Positions 1 through 9,620 of a stretch of DNA of 64,000 nt are shown here, one piece after another (position 1 is the first letter of the stretch; each line of letters opens with the position of its first letter). The notes beneath the pieces are model-generated. The model did no database searches. It was not told the origin of the DNA and saw nothing but the letters and a program-made list of their open reading frames with translations. The stretch is from Aneurinibacillus uraniidurans (GTDB lineage: Bacteria; Bacillota; Bacilli; Aneurinibacillales; Aneurinibacillaceae), in NCBI RefSeq assembly GCF_028471905.1, contig NZ_CP116902.1, positions 1,276,501 to 1,340,500 of the forward strand, in the 5' to 3' direction. The position numbers and the translations under genes are program-made.

Positions 1-365
1 ATCGCCCAAAAGTCGTACATACAAATAAAATGAAAAAGAAGTCCGGTGATCTGGTTATCGAGCTGGAGCGGACACGTGATATTTTAGCTGAACTTGGTGC
101 GCGTAAGACGCATCAATTCCTCGTTGGATTTGCTGCCGAAACGGAAAATGTTGAAGAAAATGCGCGCGGTAAAATGGAGCGTAAACGGGCCGATATGATT
201 GTGGCGAATAATGTAGCCGAAGAAGGGGCTGGATTCGGTGTCGATACGAACATAGTGACGATCTACACGCGTGACGGAGAGGCACAACAGCTCCCACAGA
301 TGAGCAAAGCTGATATTGCAGACTGTATTCTTGATGAAGTAGTAGCCCGGAAGAAGGAGGCGTAA
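1..365 (+). CDS. coaBC: CoaBC C-terminal part (phosphopantothenoylcysteine decarboxylase/synthetase), 5' end outside window
   Basis: The open frame runs from base 3 without a start, so the gene begins before the window. About 120 residues are visible. They contain the K-M-K-K-K segment typical of the CoaB synthetase domain, followed by a Rossmann-type tail ending near the stop. CoaBC joins cysteine to 4'-phosphopantothenate and then decarboxylates the product, two steps of coenzyme A synthesis. The stop codon TAA (363-365) shares its last base with the ATG of priA, so the two genes are translationally coupled. The coaBC-priA-def-fmt order is the usual one in Bacillales. Confidence 0.9.
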   Translation, partial: RPKVVHTNKMKKKSGDLVIELERTRDILAELGARKTHQFLVGFAAETENVEENARGKMERKRADMIVANNVAEEGAGFGVDTNIVTIYTRDGEAQQLPQMSKADIADCILDEVVARKKEA

Positions 366-2797
366 TGATGTACGCCCGCGTGATTGTCGATGTGCCGGTC
401 GTAGATACAGACCGCCCGTTCGACTATGCCGTTCCAGCGGCTCTTCTGCCATTTGTGCAAGTAGGCAGCCGTGTTTCTGTTCCGTTCGGCCCACGCAAGC
501 TACAAGGTTTTGTTATTGAACTTGTGGAGCAAACAGAAGTCGAGCGGGTAAAACCATTGCTTGACGTAATGGATATCGAGCCGCCATTAACAGAAGAAAT
601 GGTCGAGCTGGCTCAGAAGATGAGTGCACGTTATATGTGTACGCAATATGCAGCGCTTCAATCGATGATTCCGGCTGCGCTCCGTTCTAGCTATGAGAAG
701 CAAGTATCGCTTACAGTATCAGGGATGGAATTCGAGTCGGTGTTAATGGATGAGCAAGCCTTTTATCAATATATAAAAAATCGTCAGCCCATTGCGTGGG
801 ATGTATTGAGTAAGCAGTTTCCAATGGCTGCTTCCTGGCTTACAGATGGCATAAAAGCAGGTCGCATTATGGTGGAGCAAATCGTGGGTGACCGCGTGAC
901 GAAAAAGACGGTCACTGTAATCGAACCGGCTGTTTCAGTTGAGCAGCTTACAGCCGCTCAGGCAGAGTTGCCGAAATCGGCAGCTCGGCAAAAGGAAGTG
1001 CTGTCACATTTTATCCATCATTATGCAGCGATTGATCAACCCCAGCTGTTGGCGCTGTTGCGCGTATCGAACCAGACGGTGAAGGCGCTTGTAGACAAAG
1101 GGCTTTTGCGCCGGGAAGAAGTGGAGAACTATCGAGATCCGTTCGCTGGACGCACATTTTCTCCGGTTGAAAAACATTCGTTTACCAAACAACAGCAGAC
1201 TGTGATTGACGGAATTAGCGTAGGTATGAATCCGCCTCAATATTATCCCTGCCTGATTCACGGGGTTACGGGAAGCGGCAAGACGGAAGTGTATCTTGAA
1301 ATCATGGAGCGAACGATTGAGCAGGGGCGGGAGGCGATATTGCTTGTTCCAGAAATTTCGCTGACACCGCAGATGGTGAACCGTTTTAAAGGGCGATTCG
1401 GAGATCAGGTAGCCGTGATGCACAGCCGTCTTTCGCAGGGTGAGCGGTATGACGAATGGCGCAAAATTCGGCGTGGTCAGGTGAAAGTAGCGATTGGAGC
1501 ACGTTCCGCGATTTTTGCTCCGTTCCGCAATCTAGGATTAATCATTCTGGATGAAGAGCATGAAGGGTCGTATAAACAGGAAGAAACGCCGCGTTATCAT
1601 GCGCGGACGATCGCGCAGTATCGTGGGTTGTATCATCAGGCGGTCGTATTATTCGGCAGTGCAACTCCGTCGATGGAGTCATATCATGAAGCACAGCGGG
1701 GGCGAATTCATCTGTTTACGATGGACGAGCGAGTGAATAACCGACCGATGCCTGTAGTTAATATTGTCGATATGCGGGATGAGCTGCGGGAAGGCAATCG
1801 AACGATGTTTAGCAAGGTGCTTATGGAGGCGATTGAGGACAGACTGGCAAAACAGGAGCAGATGGTAATGTTCCTGAATCGGCGCGGTTTTTCCACGTTC
1901 GTGATGTGCCGTTCGTGCGGGTATGTGGCGGGCTGTCCGCATTGTGATATCTCGCTTACGTATCATCGGAGTAATCGGACGCTGCGCTGCCATTACTGCG
2001 GTTATACAGAGGGTGAGCCTACGCTTTGTCCGGAATGTGGCAGCGAGCATATTCGTTTTTTTGGTACGGGGACGCAAAAGGTAGAAGAAGAATTATCCCG
2101 CCATTTTCCCGGTATTCGAGTCATTCGGATGGATGTAGATACGACCGGACGCAAAGGTGCGCATGAGAAGCTGCTGCAAGATTTTCGTGAAGGTAAAGGT
2201 GATGTATTGCTCGGTACACAGATGATTGCCAAAGGGCTTGATTTCCCGAATGTCACGCTTGTCGGTGTGCTAGCGGCGGATAGTACGCTTAATTTGCCGG
2301 ATTTTCGGGCGGCAGAGCGAACGTTTCAGTTGATTACACAGGTAGGCGGACGTGCCGGACGGCATGAGAAGCAAGGGGAAGTCATTTTGCAGACGTACAA
2401 TACCGAGCATTATAGTATTCAGCTCGCGAGTCAGCATGATTACCGCACGTTTTTTGTCGAAGAGATCAAGCAGCGTTATGAAAAGAATTATCCGCCGTAT
2501 TGTCGGTTGATTTTGTTTACTTTCACACATGAGAACGTGCCGCTTATTATGAAGAAGGCGGAGCAGTTCGCAGGTCAGCTCCGACAGGTGATCCCGCCCG
2601 GTGCCTTTCTTTTAGGGCCTGTCGCTTCTCCGATCGCCCGCATAAAAGATAGATATCGATTTCAATGCATGGTAAAATATAAAAACGATCCGCGTGTATT
2701 GCCCGGAATTTACCGTTTGGTGCGGGCATTTGATGACGAGCGGAAAAAAACAGGCATTATGCTGACGGTCGATGTAGATCCACAGCTGATGATGTAA
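365..2797 (+). CDS. priA: Primosomal protein N', replication restart helicase PriA
   Basis: This 810-residue protein has the full PriA layout. An N-terminal 3' DNA-end binding domain comes first. The helicase core follows, with Walker A G-x-T-G-S-G-K-T near residues 300-307 and a D-E-E-H box near 395. A cysteine-rich zinc module lies around residues 510-560, with paired C-x-x-C motifs. A helicase motif with GTQMIAKGLDF comes after it. PriA reloads the replisome at stalled forks. The start ATG overlaps the coaBC stop and has GAAGGAGG a few bases upstream inside coaBC. A second ATG follows directly at 368. Length is normal for Bacillales. Confidence 0.96.
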   Translation: MMYARVIVDVPVVDTDRPFDYAVPAALLPFVQVGSRVSVPFGPRKLQGFVIELVEQTEVERVKPLLDVMDIEPPLTEEMVELAQKMSARYMCTQYAALQSMIPAALRSSYEKQVSLTVSGMEFESVLMDEQAFYQYIKNRQPIAWDVLSKQFPMAASWLTDGIKAGRIMVEQIVGDRVTKKTVTVIEPAVSVEQLTAAQAELPKSAARQKEVLSHFIHHYAAIDQPQLLALLRVSNQTVKALVDKGLLRREEVENYRDPFAGRTFSPVEKHSFTKQQQTVIDGISVGMNPPQYYPCLIHGVTGSGKTEVYLEIMERTIEQGREAILLVPEISLTPQMVNRFKGRFGDQVAVMHSRLSQGERYDEWRKIRRGQVKVAIGARSAIFAPFRNLGLIILDEEHEGSYKQEETPRYHARTIAQYRGLYHQAVVLFGSATPSMESYHEAQRGRIHLFTMDERVNNRPMPVVNIVDMRDELREGNRTMFSKVLMEAIEDRLAKQEQMVMFLNRRGFSTFVMCRSCGYVAGCPHCDISLTYHRSNRTLRCHYCGYTEGEPTLCPECGSEHIRFFGTGTQKVEEELSRHFPGIRVIRMDVDTTGRKGAHEKLLQDFREGKGDVLLGTQMIAKGLDFPNVTLVGVLAADSTLNLPDFRAAERTFQLITQVGGRAGRHEKQGEVILQTYNTEHYSIQLASQHDYRTFFVEEIKQRYEKNYPPYCRLILFTFTHENVPLIMKKAEQFAGQLRQVIPPGAFLLGPVASPIARIKDRYRFQCMVKYKNDPRVLPGIYRLVRAFDDERKKTGIMLTVDVDPQLMM

Positions 2798-2812
2798 CGG
2801 AGGAAAGAAATA

Positions 2813-3271
2813 ATGAGCATCCGCATGATTGTAAAGCATCCAAACCCGGTTCTTCGGGAAAAATGTAAAGAAGTTACAAAAATTAATTCCAATCTTCATA
2901 AATTGCTTGATGATATGGCAGATACAATGTATGAGGCAGAAGGCGTTGGGTTAGCAGCTCCGCAAGTAGGCATTACGAAGCGTGTTGTCGTCATTGACGT
3001 GGGAGATGGCATCATTGAGATGATCAACCCGGAAATTTTGGAGATGAAGGGCGAGCAGTTCGGACCAGAAGGCTGCCTTAGCATCCCGGGACTGCTTGGC
3101 GATGTGCGTCGTGGCCAGTGGGTGAAGGCTAAAGCACTTGACCGTGATGGCAACGAGTTCATTATTGAAGGGGAAGAACTGTTAGCCCGTGCGATTCAGC
3201 ACGAGATCGATCATTTGAATGGCGTATTATTTATCGACCTGGCGGAGAAAACATATTCAGGGCGCGAATAA
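2813..3271 (+). CDS. def: Peptide deformylase
   Basis: A 152-residue metalloenzyme that removes the formyl group from the N-terminal methionine of new proteins. All three family motifs are present: G-V-G-L-A-A-P-Q-V-G at residues 44-53, E-G-C-L-S at 86-90 (the metal-binding cysteine is C88) and H-E-I-D-H at 130-134 (two metal-binding histidines and the catalytic glutamate). The short length and absence of large insertions fit a type 1 deformylase. It follows priA by 15 bases with a GGAGGAAAG ribosome binding site. It precedes fmt, which adds the formyl group that this enzyme removes. Confidence 0.96.
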   Translation: MSIRMIVKHPNPVLREKCKEVTKINSNLHKLLDDMADTMYEAEGVGLAAPQVGITKRVVVIDVGDGIIEMINPEILEMKGEQFGPEGCLSIPGLLGDVRRGQWVKAKALDRDGNEFIIEGEELLARAIQHEIDHLNGVLFIDLAEKTYSGRE

Positions 3272-3287
3272 ATAAGAGAAGAGTGCA

Positions 3288-3330
3288 GGAGAGGAAGAGA
3301 GAAACGAAACATTTCCCTCTCCCTCTTTTG
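3288..3330 (+). terminator. Possible weak hairpin/terminator between def and fmt
   Basis: GGAGAGG (3288-3294) can pair with CCTCTCC (3316-3322) across a 21-base purine-rich loop, and a run rich in T (CTCTTTTGTTTTG) follows. The long loop and interrupted T run make this at best a partial terminator or attenuator before fmt. Confidence 0.3.
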
Positions 3331-3359
3331 TTTTGTATACATAAAGGAGTGACATAGCT

Positions 3360-4310
3360 GTGCGAATTGTATTTATGGGAACACCGGATTTTGCTGTACC
3401 TTGCTTGCAGAAGCTTGTACAGAACGGGTATGAAGTGGTGGCAGTTGTGACACAACCGGACCGCCCGAAAGGTCGTAAGAAACAGCTTGCTGCTCCGCCT
3501 GTGAAGGAAGCAGCCATTGAGCTTGAATTGCCGGTGTTACAGCCGGAAAAACTAAAAGTATCAGGTGTCGCAGACATTCTGGCATACGAGCCTGATTTAA
3601 TTGTAACGGCTGCTTTCGGACAGATTTTGCCGAAAGAGCTGCTTGATTATCCGAAACACGGTTGTATTAATGTACATGCCTCCTTGCTGCCGAATTATCG
3701 GGGAGGTGCGCCGATTCATAAGTCTATTATCGATGGACAGCCAGAAACCGGCGTGACGATTATGTACATGGTTGAGAAACTGGATGCAGGCGACATGTTA
3801 TCACAAGTGCGTGTACCGATTACAGACGAGGATAACGTTGGTACGATGCACGACAAGCTGAGTGCGGCTGGTTCTGACTTGCTGCTCGATACGATTCCTA
3901 AGCTACTTGGTGGGGAAATTACACCAGAGCCGCAGGATGAGTCGAACGTAACATTTGCTTGGAATATTACACGTGAAGATGAGAAACTGAACTGGTCCAA
4001 GTCGGCCCGTGAGTTGTTCAATCAGGTGCGTGGCCTGAATCCGTGGCCGGTTGCTTATACTACAGTAAATGGCCAGGTGATGAAAGTATGGAACAGTCAG
4101 GTGCTTACCGAAAGTGGTGCAGAGCAGACACAAGGTACTGTGTTGTCCGTATCAGCAGTTGGCATCGACGTGCAGACCGGCGGGGGTGTACTTCGTTTAA
4201 CTGAAATACAACCTGCTGGTAAAAAAGCGATGAAAGTATCCGACTATGTACGTGGCAGTGCGGTGGTCGAAGTCGGAATGACATTTGGAATGGAGAACAC
4301 ACATGAGTAA
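3360..4310 (+). CDS. fmt: Methionyl-tRNA formyltransferase
   Basis: This 316-residue enzyme transfers a formyl group from 10-formyltetrahydrofolate to initiator Met-tRNA. The N-terminal Rossmann domain opens with [13 protein letters not shown]. The catalytic core is visible as N-V-H-A-S-L-L-P-x-Y-R-G-G-A-P-I around residues 102-118. The C-terminal OB-like domain begins near residue 205 (NPWPVAYT). The start is GTG at 3360, with AAAGGAG about 10 bases upstream. The stop overlaps the rsmB start in the sequence ATGAGTAA, so the two are coupled. Paired with def upstream, it completes the formylation cycle. Confidence 0.96.
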   Translation: MRIVFMGTPDFAVPCLQKLVQNGYEVVAVVTQPDRPKGRKKQLAAPPVKEAAIELELPVLQPEKLKVSGVADILAYEPDLIVTAAFGQILPKELLDYPKHGCINVHASLLPNYRGGAPIHKSIIDGQPETGVTIMYMVEKLDAGDMLSQVRVPITDEDNVGTMHDKLSAAGSDLLLDTIPKLLGGEITPEPQDESNVTFAWNITREDEKLNWSKSARELFNQVRGLNPWPVAYTTVNGQVMKVWNSQVLTESGAEQTQGTVLSVSAVGIDVQTGGGVLRLTEIQPAGKKAMKVSDYVRGSAVVEVGMTFGMENTHE

Positions 4311-5703
4311 GCGCAAACTTCCTGCTCTTCGCAGTGCTCGCGAACTTGCTGTGCGCGTGTTAACGGATGTCGAACAAAGGCAGGCATACAGCAATCTTGA
4401 ACTAAAGCATGCGCTAGCCGAAGCTGCATTCGCTCCACGCGATGTGGCACTTGCGACGGAACTTGTGTATGGGACGCTTGGTCGCCTTTATACACTGGAT
4501 TGGATGCTTGGTCGATTCGTGTCCAAGCCGCTGCATAAGCTGGACGGATGGGTGCGCAATCTACTGCGGATGAGCTTCTATCAGCTTTCGTATTTGGATC
4601 GTATTCCAGATCGTGCGGTTGTACATGAAGCAGTGGAGATTGCGAAGCACTTTGGACATGCAGGCATTGCCGGAATGGTAAACGGTGTGCTGCGCAGCCG
4701 CCTGCGTGAGCCGGGAAAAGTAGAGATTCCGGCCGATCTGCCGCCAGTAGAACGAATTTCCCTTCAGTATTCACATCCGAAGTGGATGGTACGGGAATGG
4801 ATCAAACAATACGGAGAAGCAGAAACAGAAGCGATGTGTGCAGCGAACAATGAGCCGCCGGCCCTAAGCCTGCGAGCGAACGCACTTCGTACCACACGCG
4901 ATGAGCTGATCGCCCAGATTGGTAAACAGACACCGGACGCAGAACTGACTCCGTCTGAGGTTGCACCAGAAGGCGTAGTGGCTCATGAACTTGGTAACAT
5001 TGCTGAGCTTCCCGCGTATGCAAGCGGGTCCTGCACTGTGCAGGATGAAAGTTCGATGCTTGTCGCTCGTGCTGTGGCACCTGCATCCGGCATGCAGGTG
5101 CTTGATATGTGTGCGGCTCCTGGTGGTAAGACAACGCATATCGCTGAGTTAATGGAGAACAGAGGCGAAATTACTGCCCTGGATATACATGATCATAAAA
5201 TTAAGCTAATCGAAGCGAACGCTTTTCGTCTTGGCATCTCGATTATTAAAGGCCAGGCAGGTGACGCACGTGATGCGGCGAAGCTGCTGGCCGGGCAGAC
5301 ATTTGACCGTATTTTAGTAGATGCACCGTGCACCGGGCTCGGTGTCATTCGTCGCAAGCCAGATATTAAGTGGCAAAAAAAGCCGGGAGATGCAGAAGCA
5401 ATCAGCAGCATTCAGTATGAGATTTTGCAGACAGCGGCCGAACTCGCGGGCCCTGACACGAAAATCGTATACAGCACATGCACGGTTGAGCCAGAAGAGA
5501 ATGAACACGTACTTCGCCGCTTCTTGGCCGATCACCCAGAGTGGGAGCTGGATGAAACATTAGCCGATGATATGCCAGAGGCAGTGCGTCATAAATATCC
5601 GACGCTTGTCGAAGGATATATGCAGATGCTCCCTCATCATTTTCACACCGATGGCTTTTTTATTTCGCGTCTGCGGAAGATAAATGCACGGAAGGAAGCA
5701 TAA
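4303..5703 (+). CDS. rsmB: 16S rRNA (cytosine-967-C5)-methyltransferase RsmB
   Basis: A 466-residue protein with an N-terminal NusB-like RNA-binding domain (about residues 10-140) and a C-terminal SAM-dependent methyltransferase domain. Visible motifs are [10 protein letters not shown] for SAM binding near 267, the D-A-P-C-T-G-L-G motif IV cysteine near 341 and the catalytic Y-S-T-C-T motif near 389. It methylates C5 of a cytosine in 16S rRNA. I chose ATG 4303 over the in-frame ATG 4285 because TGGAG precedes it and it overlaps the fmt stop in the usual way. The protein ends in a lysine/arginine-rich tail inside a terminator stem. Confidence 0.94.
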   Translation: MSKRKLPALRSARELAVRVLTDVEQRQAYSNLELKHALAEAAFAPRDVALATELVYGTLGRLYTLDWMLGRFVSKPLHKLDGWVRNLLRMSFYQLSYLDRIPDRAVVHEAVEIAKHFGHAGIAGMVNGVLRSRLREPGKVEIPADLPPVERISLQYSHPKWMVREWIKQYGEAETEAMCAANNEPPALSLRANALRTTRDELIAQIGKQTPDAELTPSEVAPEGVVAHELGNIAELPAYASGSCTVQDESSMLVARAVAPASGMQVLDMCAAPGGKTTHIAELMENRGEITALDIHDHKIKLIEANAFRLGISIIKGQAGDARDAAKLLAGQTFDRILVDAPCTGLGVIRRKPDIKWQKKPGDAEAISSIQYEILQTAAELAGPDTKIVYSTCTVEPEENEHVLRRFLADHPEWELDETLADDMPEAVRHKYPTLVEGYMQMLPHHFHTDGFFISRLRKINARKEA

Positions 5704-5726
5704 TTCTATGCTTCCTTTTTCTTTTC
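5692..5726 (+). terminator. Rho-independent terminator after rsmB
   Basis: AAGGAAGCATA (5692-5702) pairs perfectly with TATGCTTCCTT (5707-5717) over a 4-base loop, and a T-rich run follows. The stem contains the rsmB stop codon (5701-5703), so the gene end and the terminator overlap. Confidence 0.85.
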
Positions 5727-5775
5727 TTAAATTATTTATGATACAATATGATTTGAACTTTTGAAGGAAGAATTG

Positions 5776-6834
5776 GTGATACGTAATATGAAACCTTTAT
5801 TGTATAGCCTTACCCTCCCGATGCTTAAAGAGTGGATGGAGAAAAACGGCGAGAAAGCATTCCGTGCCGGACAAGTATTTGACTGGCTGTATGTAAAACG
5901 TGTGGACTCATTCGATGAGATGAGCAATCTGTCAAAAGGATTGCGTGAGAAGCTTGCTGCTTCCTTCTCCATGGATGTATTAAAAGAAATTACACATCAA
6001 GAGTCAGCAGATGGTACGATTAAGTTTTTGTTCTCTCTGCATGACGGACATGCGATTGAAACGGTCATTATGCGGCATGAGTACGGCAACAGTGTCTGCG
6101 TGACAACGCAGGTAGGCTGCCGGATTGGCTGTACATTTTGTGCTTCAACGCTTGGTGGCTTAAAGCGTAATCTGGAAGCAGGCGAGATTGTCATGCAGGT
6201 GCTTGCCGCACAGAAAGCACTGGATGCCGAGCAGCAGCGCGCTAGCCACGTCGTTGTCATGGGTATTGGTGAGCCGTTTGAGAACTATGACGCATTGCTT
6301 GCCTTCCTGCGCATTATTAATGAAGAAAAAGGGCTGAACATTGGACAGCGCCACATTACAGTGTCGACAAGCGGAATTGTGCCAAACATTTACCGCTTTG
6401 CAGATGAAAAGCTCCAGATTAACCTGGCGATCTCGCTGCATGCCCCGAATACGGAAATTCGTACTCGACTGATGCCAGTTAATCGCCGTTATCCAATGGA
6501 TGAATTGATGGATGCCTGCCGCTATTACATCAATACGACCGGACGTCGCCTGACATTTGAATACGGCTTGTTCGGCAGTGTCAATGACCGACCTGAGCAT
6601 GCGGAAGAACTGGCGGCTCTCCTTAAGGGCATGATGTGCCATGTGAATCTGATTCCGGTTAATTATGTGCCAGAACGCAATTACGTGCGCACTTCGCGCA
6701 ATGATATTTTTAATTTTAAGCGGATTCTTGACGCAAAAGGCATCAATGTGACAATCCGCCGGGAACACGGCAGTGATATTGCTGCGGCGTGCGGCCAGCT
6801 GCGAGCGCAGCACGCGAAGCAGACACAGGGGTGA
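5776..6834 (+). CDS. rlmN: Dual-specificity RNA methyltransferase RlmN (23S rRNA A2503, tRNA A37)
   Basis: A radical SAM enzyme that methylates C2 of adenosine in 23S rRNA and some tRNAs. The 4Fe-4S motif C-R-I-G-C-T-F-C lies near residue 115. G-I-G-E-P-F-x-N-Y follows, then R-R-L-T-F-E-Y. A cysteine near the C-terminus (A-A-A-C-G-Q-L) matches the methyl-carrying cysteine of the family. The start is uncertain: TTG 5761, GTG 5776 and ATG 5788 are in frame. GAAGGAAG at 5763-5770 has correct spacing only for GTG 5776, giving 352 residues. The gene follows a terminator and leads the prpC-prkC-rsgA-rpe cluster with only six bases to prpC. Confidence 0.94.
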   Translation: MIRNMKPLLYSLTLPMLKEWMEKNGEKAFRAGQVFDWLYVKRVDSFDEMSNLSKGLREKLAASFSMDVLKEITHQESADGTIKFLFSLHDGHAIETVIMRHEYGNSVCVTTQVGCRIGCTFCASTLGGLKRNLEAGEIVMQVLAAQKALDAEQQRASHVVVMGIGEPFENYDALLAFLRIINEEKGLNIGQRHITVSTSGIVPNIYRFADEKLQINLAISLHAPNTEIRTRLMPVNRRYPMDELMDACRYYINTTGRRLTFEYGLFGSVNDRPEHAEELAALLKGMMCHVNLIPVNYVPERNYVRTSRNDIFNFKRILDAKGINVTIRREHGSDIAAACGQLRAQHAKQTQG

Positions 6835-6840
6835 TGAATA

Positions 6841-7584
6841 ATGCAGTCAGCCATACAGACGCATATTGGTTGTGTACGGCAGACAAATGAAGATTCTGGC
6901 CGCATTCAGAACTATGATGACGGTTGGACGCTTGCGATTGTAGCAGATGGAATGGGCGGTCATCAGGCGGGAGATGTGGCGAGTCAGATGGCTGTGGAGA
7001 GCATCTGTGAGCATATGCAGTTCATGCATAGTGAGATGACACCGGATGAGCGGCAGCGCACGTTGAATGAGGCGATTCAAGCGGCCAATCAAAAAATCCT
7101 CGCGTATGCTGCAGAGCATCCAGAATGTCGAGGGATGGGCACAACGATTGTAGCGGCGTTGATGAATTCGCAGCTTGGTGTGCTTGCCCATATTGGGGAC
7201 AGTCGGATTTATCGGTATAGCGGCGGTGTGCTGCAGCAAATTACGAGCGACCATACACTGGTAAATGAATTGCTTCGTAATCATCAAATTACACAGGCTG
7301 AGGCGGCTAATCACCCGCGCCGCAATATTTTGACGCGAGCACTTGGGACCGATCAGACGGTTAAGGCTGACTTCAGCATCTTGCACTGGGATGAGGAAGA
7401 CATGCTTTTGCTCTGCTCGGACGGGCTTTCTGGCAAGGTGAGCGGTGAGATCATTGCCGATATATTAGAAGGAGGCTCCCTCAAGCAAATGGCAGAGACA
7501 TTAATTGCCCACGCGCTCGAAGCAGGAGGGGAAGACAACATTACAGTCATCCTGTTGCGTAATCAGACAGAGGGTGTGGAATGA
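6841..7584 (+). CDS. prpC: PP2C-family protein serine/threonine phosphatase (Stp/PrpC)
   Basis: This 247-residue metal-dependent phosphatase has the PP2C motifs. An early R-Q-x-N-E-D acidic site comes first. V-A-D-G-M-G-G-H follows at about residues 33-40. G-D-S-R-I-Y-R lies near 119, C-S-D-G-L-S near 198 and E-D-N-I-T-V near the end. It should dephosphorylate targets of the adjacent kinase PrkC. It begins six bases after rlmN, and its TGA stop lies just upstream of the prkC ribosome binding site. Phosphatase followed directly by PASTA kinase is the conserved Firmicutes arrangement. Confidence 0.95.
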   Translation: MQSAIQTHIGCVRQTNEDSGRIQNYDDGWTLAIVADGMGGHQAGDVASQMAVESICEHMQFMHSEMTPDERQRTLNEAIQAANQKILAYAAEHPECRGMGTTIVAALMNSQLGVLAHIGDSRIYRYSGGVLQQITSDHTLVNELLRNHQITQAEAANHPRRNILTRALGTDQTVKADFSILHWDEEDMLLLCSDGLSGKVSGEIIADILEGGSLKQMAETLIAHALEAGGEDNITVILLRNQTEGVE

Positions 7585-7601
7585 AAGGAGGGAGCGTACA
7601 A

Positions 7602-9605
7602 ATGGAAGGACAAAAAATCGGCGGTCGCTATGATATAGAGAAGAAAATAGGCGAAGGCGGAATGGCGGTTGTATACCGCGCCCGTGATACATTGCTGAAC
7701 CGGACAGTAGCACTTAAAGTGCTGCGCTCCCAGTTTGGTAATGACGATGATTTTATTGCCCGTTTCCACCGGGAGGCACAGGCAGCAGCCAGCCTTTCTC
7801 ATCCGCATGTTGTGAATATTTATGACATCGGTCAGGAAGGTGATATGTATTATATCGTCATGGAGTATGTAGAAGGCATGACGCTAAAGCAGTACATTAA
7901 CGAACACGCGCCGCTTGATGTCAAGCAAGCGGTGAATATTGCGATTCAAATTTGTGATGCGCTTGATCATGCGCACCAGAATGAGCTCATTCACCGTGAT
8001 ATTAAGCCGCATAATATTTTAATTAACCGATATGGGCGAATTAAAGTAACAGATTTCGGGATTGCTCGTGCTGTATCATCGGTTACGATCACACATACGG
8101 GCTCGGTACTTGGCTCGGTGCATTACTTCTCACCGGAACAGGCGAAAGGGATTATGGCAGGAGCGAAGTCTGATCTGTATTCATTAGGCGTTGTATTGTA
8201 CGAGATGCTGACCGGCAAATTGCCATTCTCAGGCGATTCTCCGATTAGCGTGGCGCTAAAGCATCTGCAGGAGCCGTATGTGCCGCCGCGTAAGCTGCGT
8301 CCGGACTTGCCGCAGAGCGTAGAGAATATCATCATTCGCTCGCTGGCAAAAGACCCGATGTACCGGTTTGAATCGGCGAACGAGATGCTTGAAGAATTAC
8401 GGACATGTCTTTTGCCGGAACGGCGCAATGAGCCGGTGTATTTACTGCCGGAGAAGTATGCGGTAGAAGAGGATCCTGAGATTACTCGAATTATTCCGGC
8501 TATCAAGCCGGAGATGATGCGCAAGAAATCATGGGATGAACCGGAAGAGGCACGTCCTGTCAAAGAATGGCGCCGGACTTCTTCCTCTACGGAATCAGCT
8601 GCGGTAAAACAAAATACCGTACATGAATTGGAAGAAGAAGAGGAAGAATCTACAGGACGCTCCTGGAAGCGGGTGCTTGCCTGGGGATTCGGGATTGTGC
8701 TGTTCCTCACGCTTGCAGCTGCTGGAAGCTTCTACGGATTTACGTTGCTGAACGTTCCAGATGTGACAACACCAGCGGTTGAGAAGCTATCGCTTCAAGA
8801 GGCACGTCAGAAGCTTGAGGCAGTAGGCTTAAAGCCGGTCATTCAGCAGCAATTTGATCCAACTGTGGAAGCAGACCATGTCATTAAACAGACGCCGTCT
8901 GCTAATATGTCGGTGAAGAAAGACTCGGAAGTTCAGTTGATCGTAAGCCAGGGAAAATCAAAGGCAGGTCTGCCGAATTTTGTTGGCAAAAATATTGATG
9001 ATCTAACTGATCAGCTGCGCGGCTACAAGAATGTGCGGACGGAAGAAGAAACAAGTGATAGTCAGCCAGCCGGTACCGTACTGAGCCAGACACCGGAAGC
9101 AGGTGCCCAGGTGGTTGCAGATGAAACGGAGATTGTTCTTACGGTTAGCAAAGGGGGAGGCAAAATCGTTATGCCAAACCTGGTTGGGCTAACAGAAGAA
9201 GAGATGAAGGCGAAGATGAACCGATTGGGTCTGAGAATCCAGCTGGAGACAAAAAGCAGCTATCGACCGCAGGGTGAGGTTGTTGAGCAATCATACCGGG
9301 CTGATACGGAGTTGAAAAAAGGAACGTGGGTGCGTGTAACCGTAAGCTCAGGTCTGCCGGATGAAGCACGTCGGGCTCGCATACCAGTAGATGTGTACTT
9401 GAATGCAGGTGAGACTTCAACGGTCGAGATTCGTGTAACGGATGCATCCGGTAAAAACAGGACGGCAGAGAAGACGCAAATCAGCCAAAGTGTGAAGTTT
9501 ACAGTTCCAATTGTCGTCACGCCATCACAAGACGCGGTCATTCAAGTGTTCCGCGACGGTGAACAGATTGACGAGAAGCATGTCGGATATAATGATGCAC
9601 AGTAG
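7602..9605 (+). CDS. prkC: PASTA-domain Ser/Thr protein kinase PrkC (Stk)
   Basis: A 667-residue membrane kinase. The cytoplasmic kinase domain (about 10-270) shows G-E-G-G-M-A-V-V-Y, H-R-D-I-K-P-H-N and D-F-G-I-A. A charged linker ends in a run of glutamates before a single transmembrane segment near residues 358-380. Three extracellular PASTA repeats follow (each with a P-x-x-x-G-L/V or P-N-F/L-V-G start) and then a beta-rich tail. In B. subtilis the orthologue senses muropeptides and promotes spore germination. ATG 7602 was preferred over ATG 7581 because AAAGGAGGG lies at the right spacing. The Glu-rich juxtamembrane stretch looks like ordinary linker variation. Confidence 0.95.
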   Translation: MEGQKIGGRYDIEKKIGEGGMAVVYRARDTLLNRTVALKVLRSQFGNDDDFIARFHREAQAAASLSHPHVVNIYDIGQEGDMYYIVMEYVEGMTLKQYINEHAPLDVKQAVNIAIQICDALDHAHQNELIHRDIKPHNILINRYGRIKVTDFGIARAVSSVTITHTGSVLGSVHYFSPEQAKGIMAGAKSDLYSLGVVLYEMLTGKLPFSGDSPISVALKHLQEPYVPPRKLRPDLPQSVENIIIRSLAKDPMYRFESANEMLEELRTCLLPERRNEPVYLLPEKYAVEEDPEITRIIPAIKPEMMRKKSWDEPEEARPVKEWRRTSSSTESAAVKQNTVHELEEEEEESTGRSWKRVLAWGFGIVLFLTLAAAGSFYGFTLLNVPDVTTPAVEKLSLQEARQKLEAVGLKPVIQQQFDPTVEADHVIKQTPSANMSVKKDSEVQLIVSQGKSKAGLPNFVGKNIDDLTDQLRGYKNVRTEEETSDSQPAGTVLSQTPEAGAQVVADETEIVLTVSKGGGKIVMPNLVGLTEEEMKAKMNRLGLRIQLETKSSYRPQGEVVEQSYRADTELKKGTWVRVTVSSGLPDEARRARIPVDVYLNAGETSTVEIRVTDASGKNRTAEKTQISQSVKFTVPIVVTPSQDAVIQVFRDGEQIDEKHVGYNDAQ

Positions 9606-9620
9606 CACAGGGGGGATTTC

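Noticed and set aside
6160-6813. A 217-codon minus-strand frame inside rlmN
   Set aside because: Entirely antisense to the radical SAM domain; no recognisable protein features.
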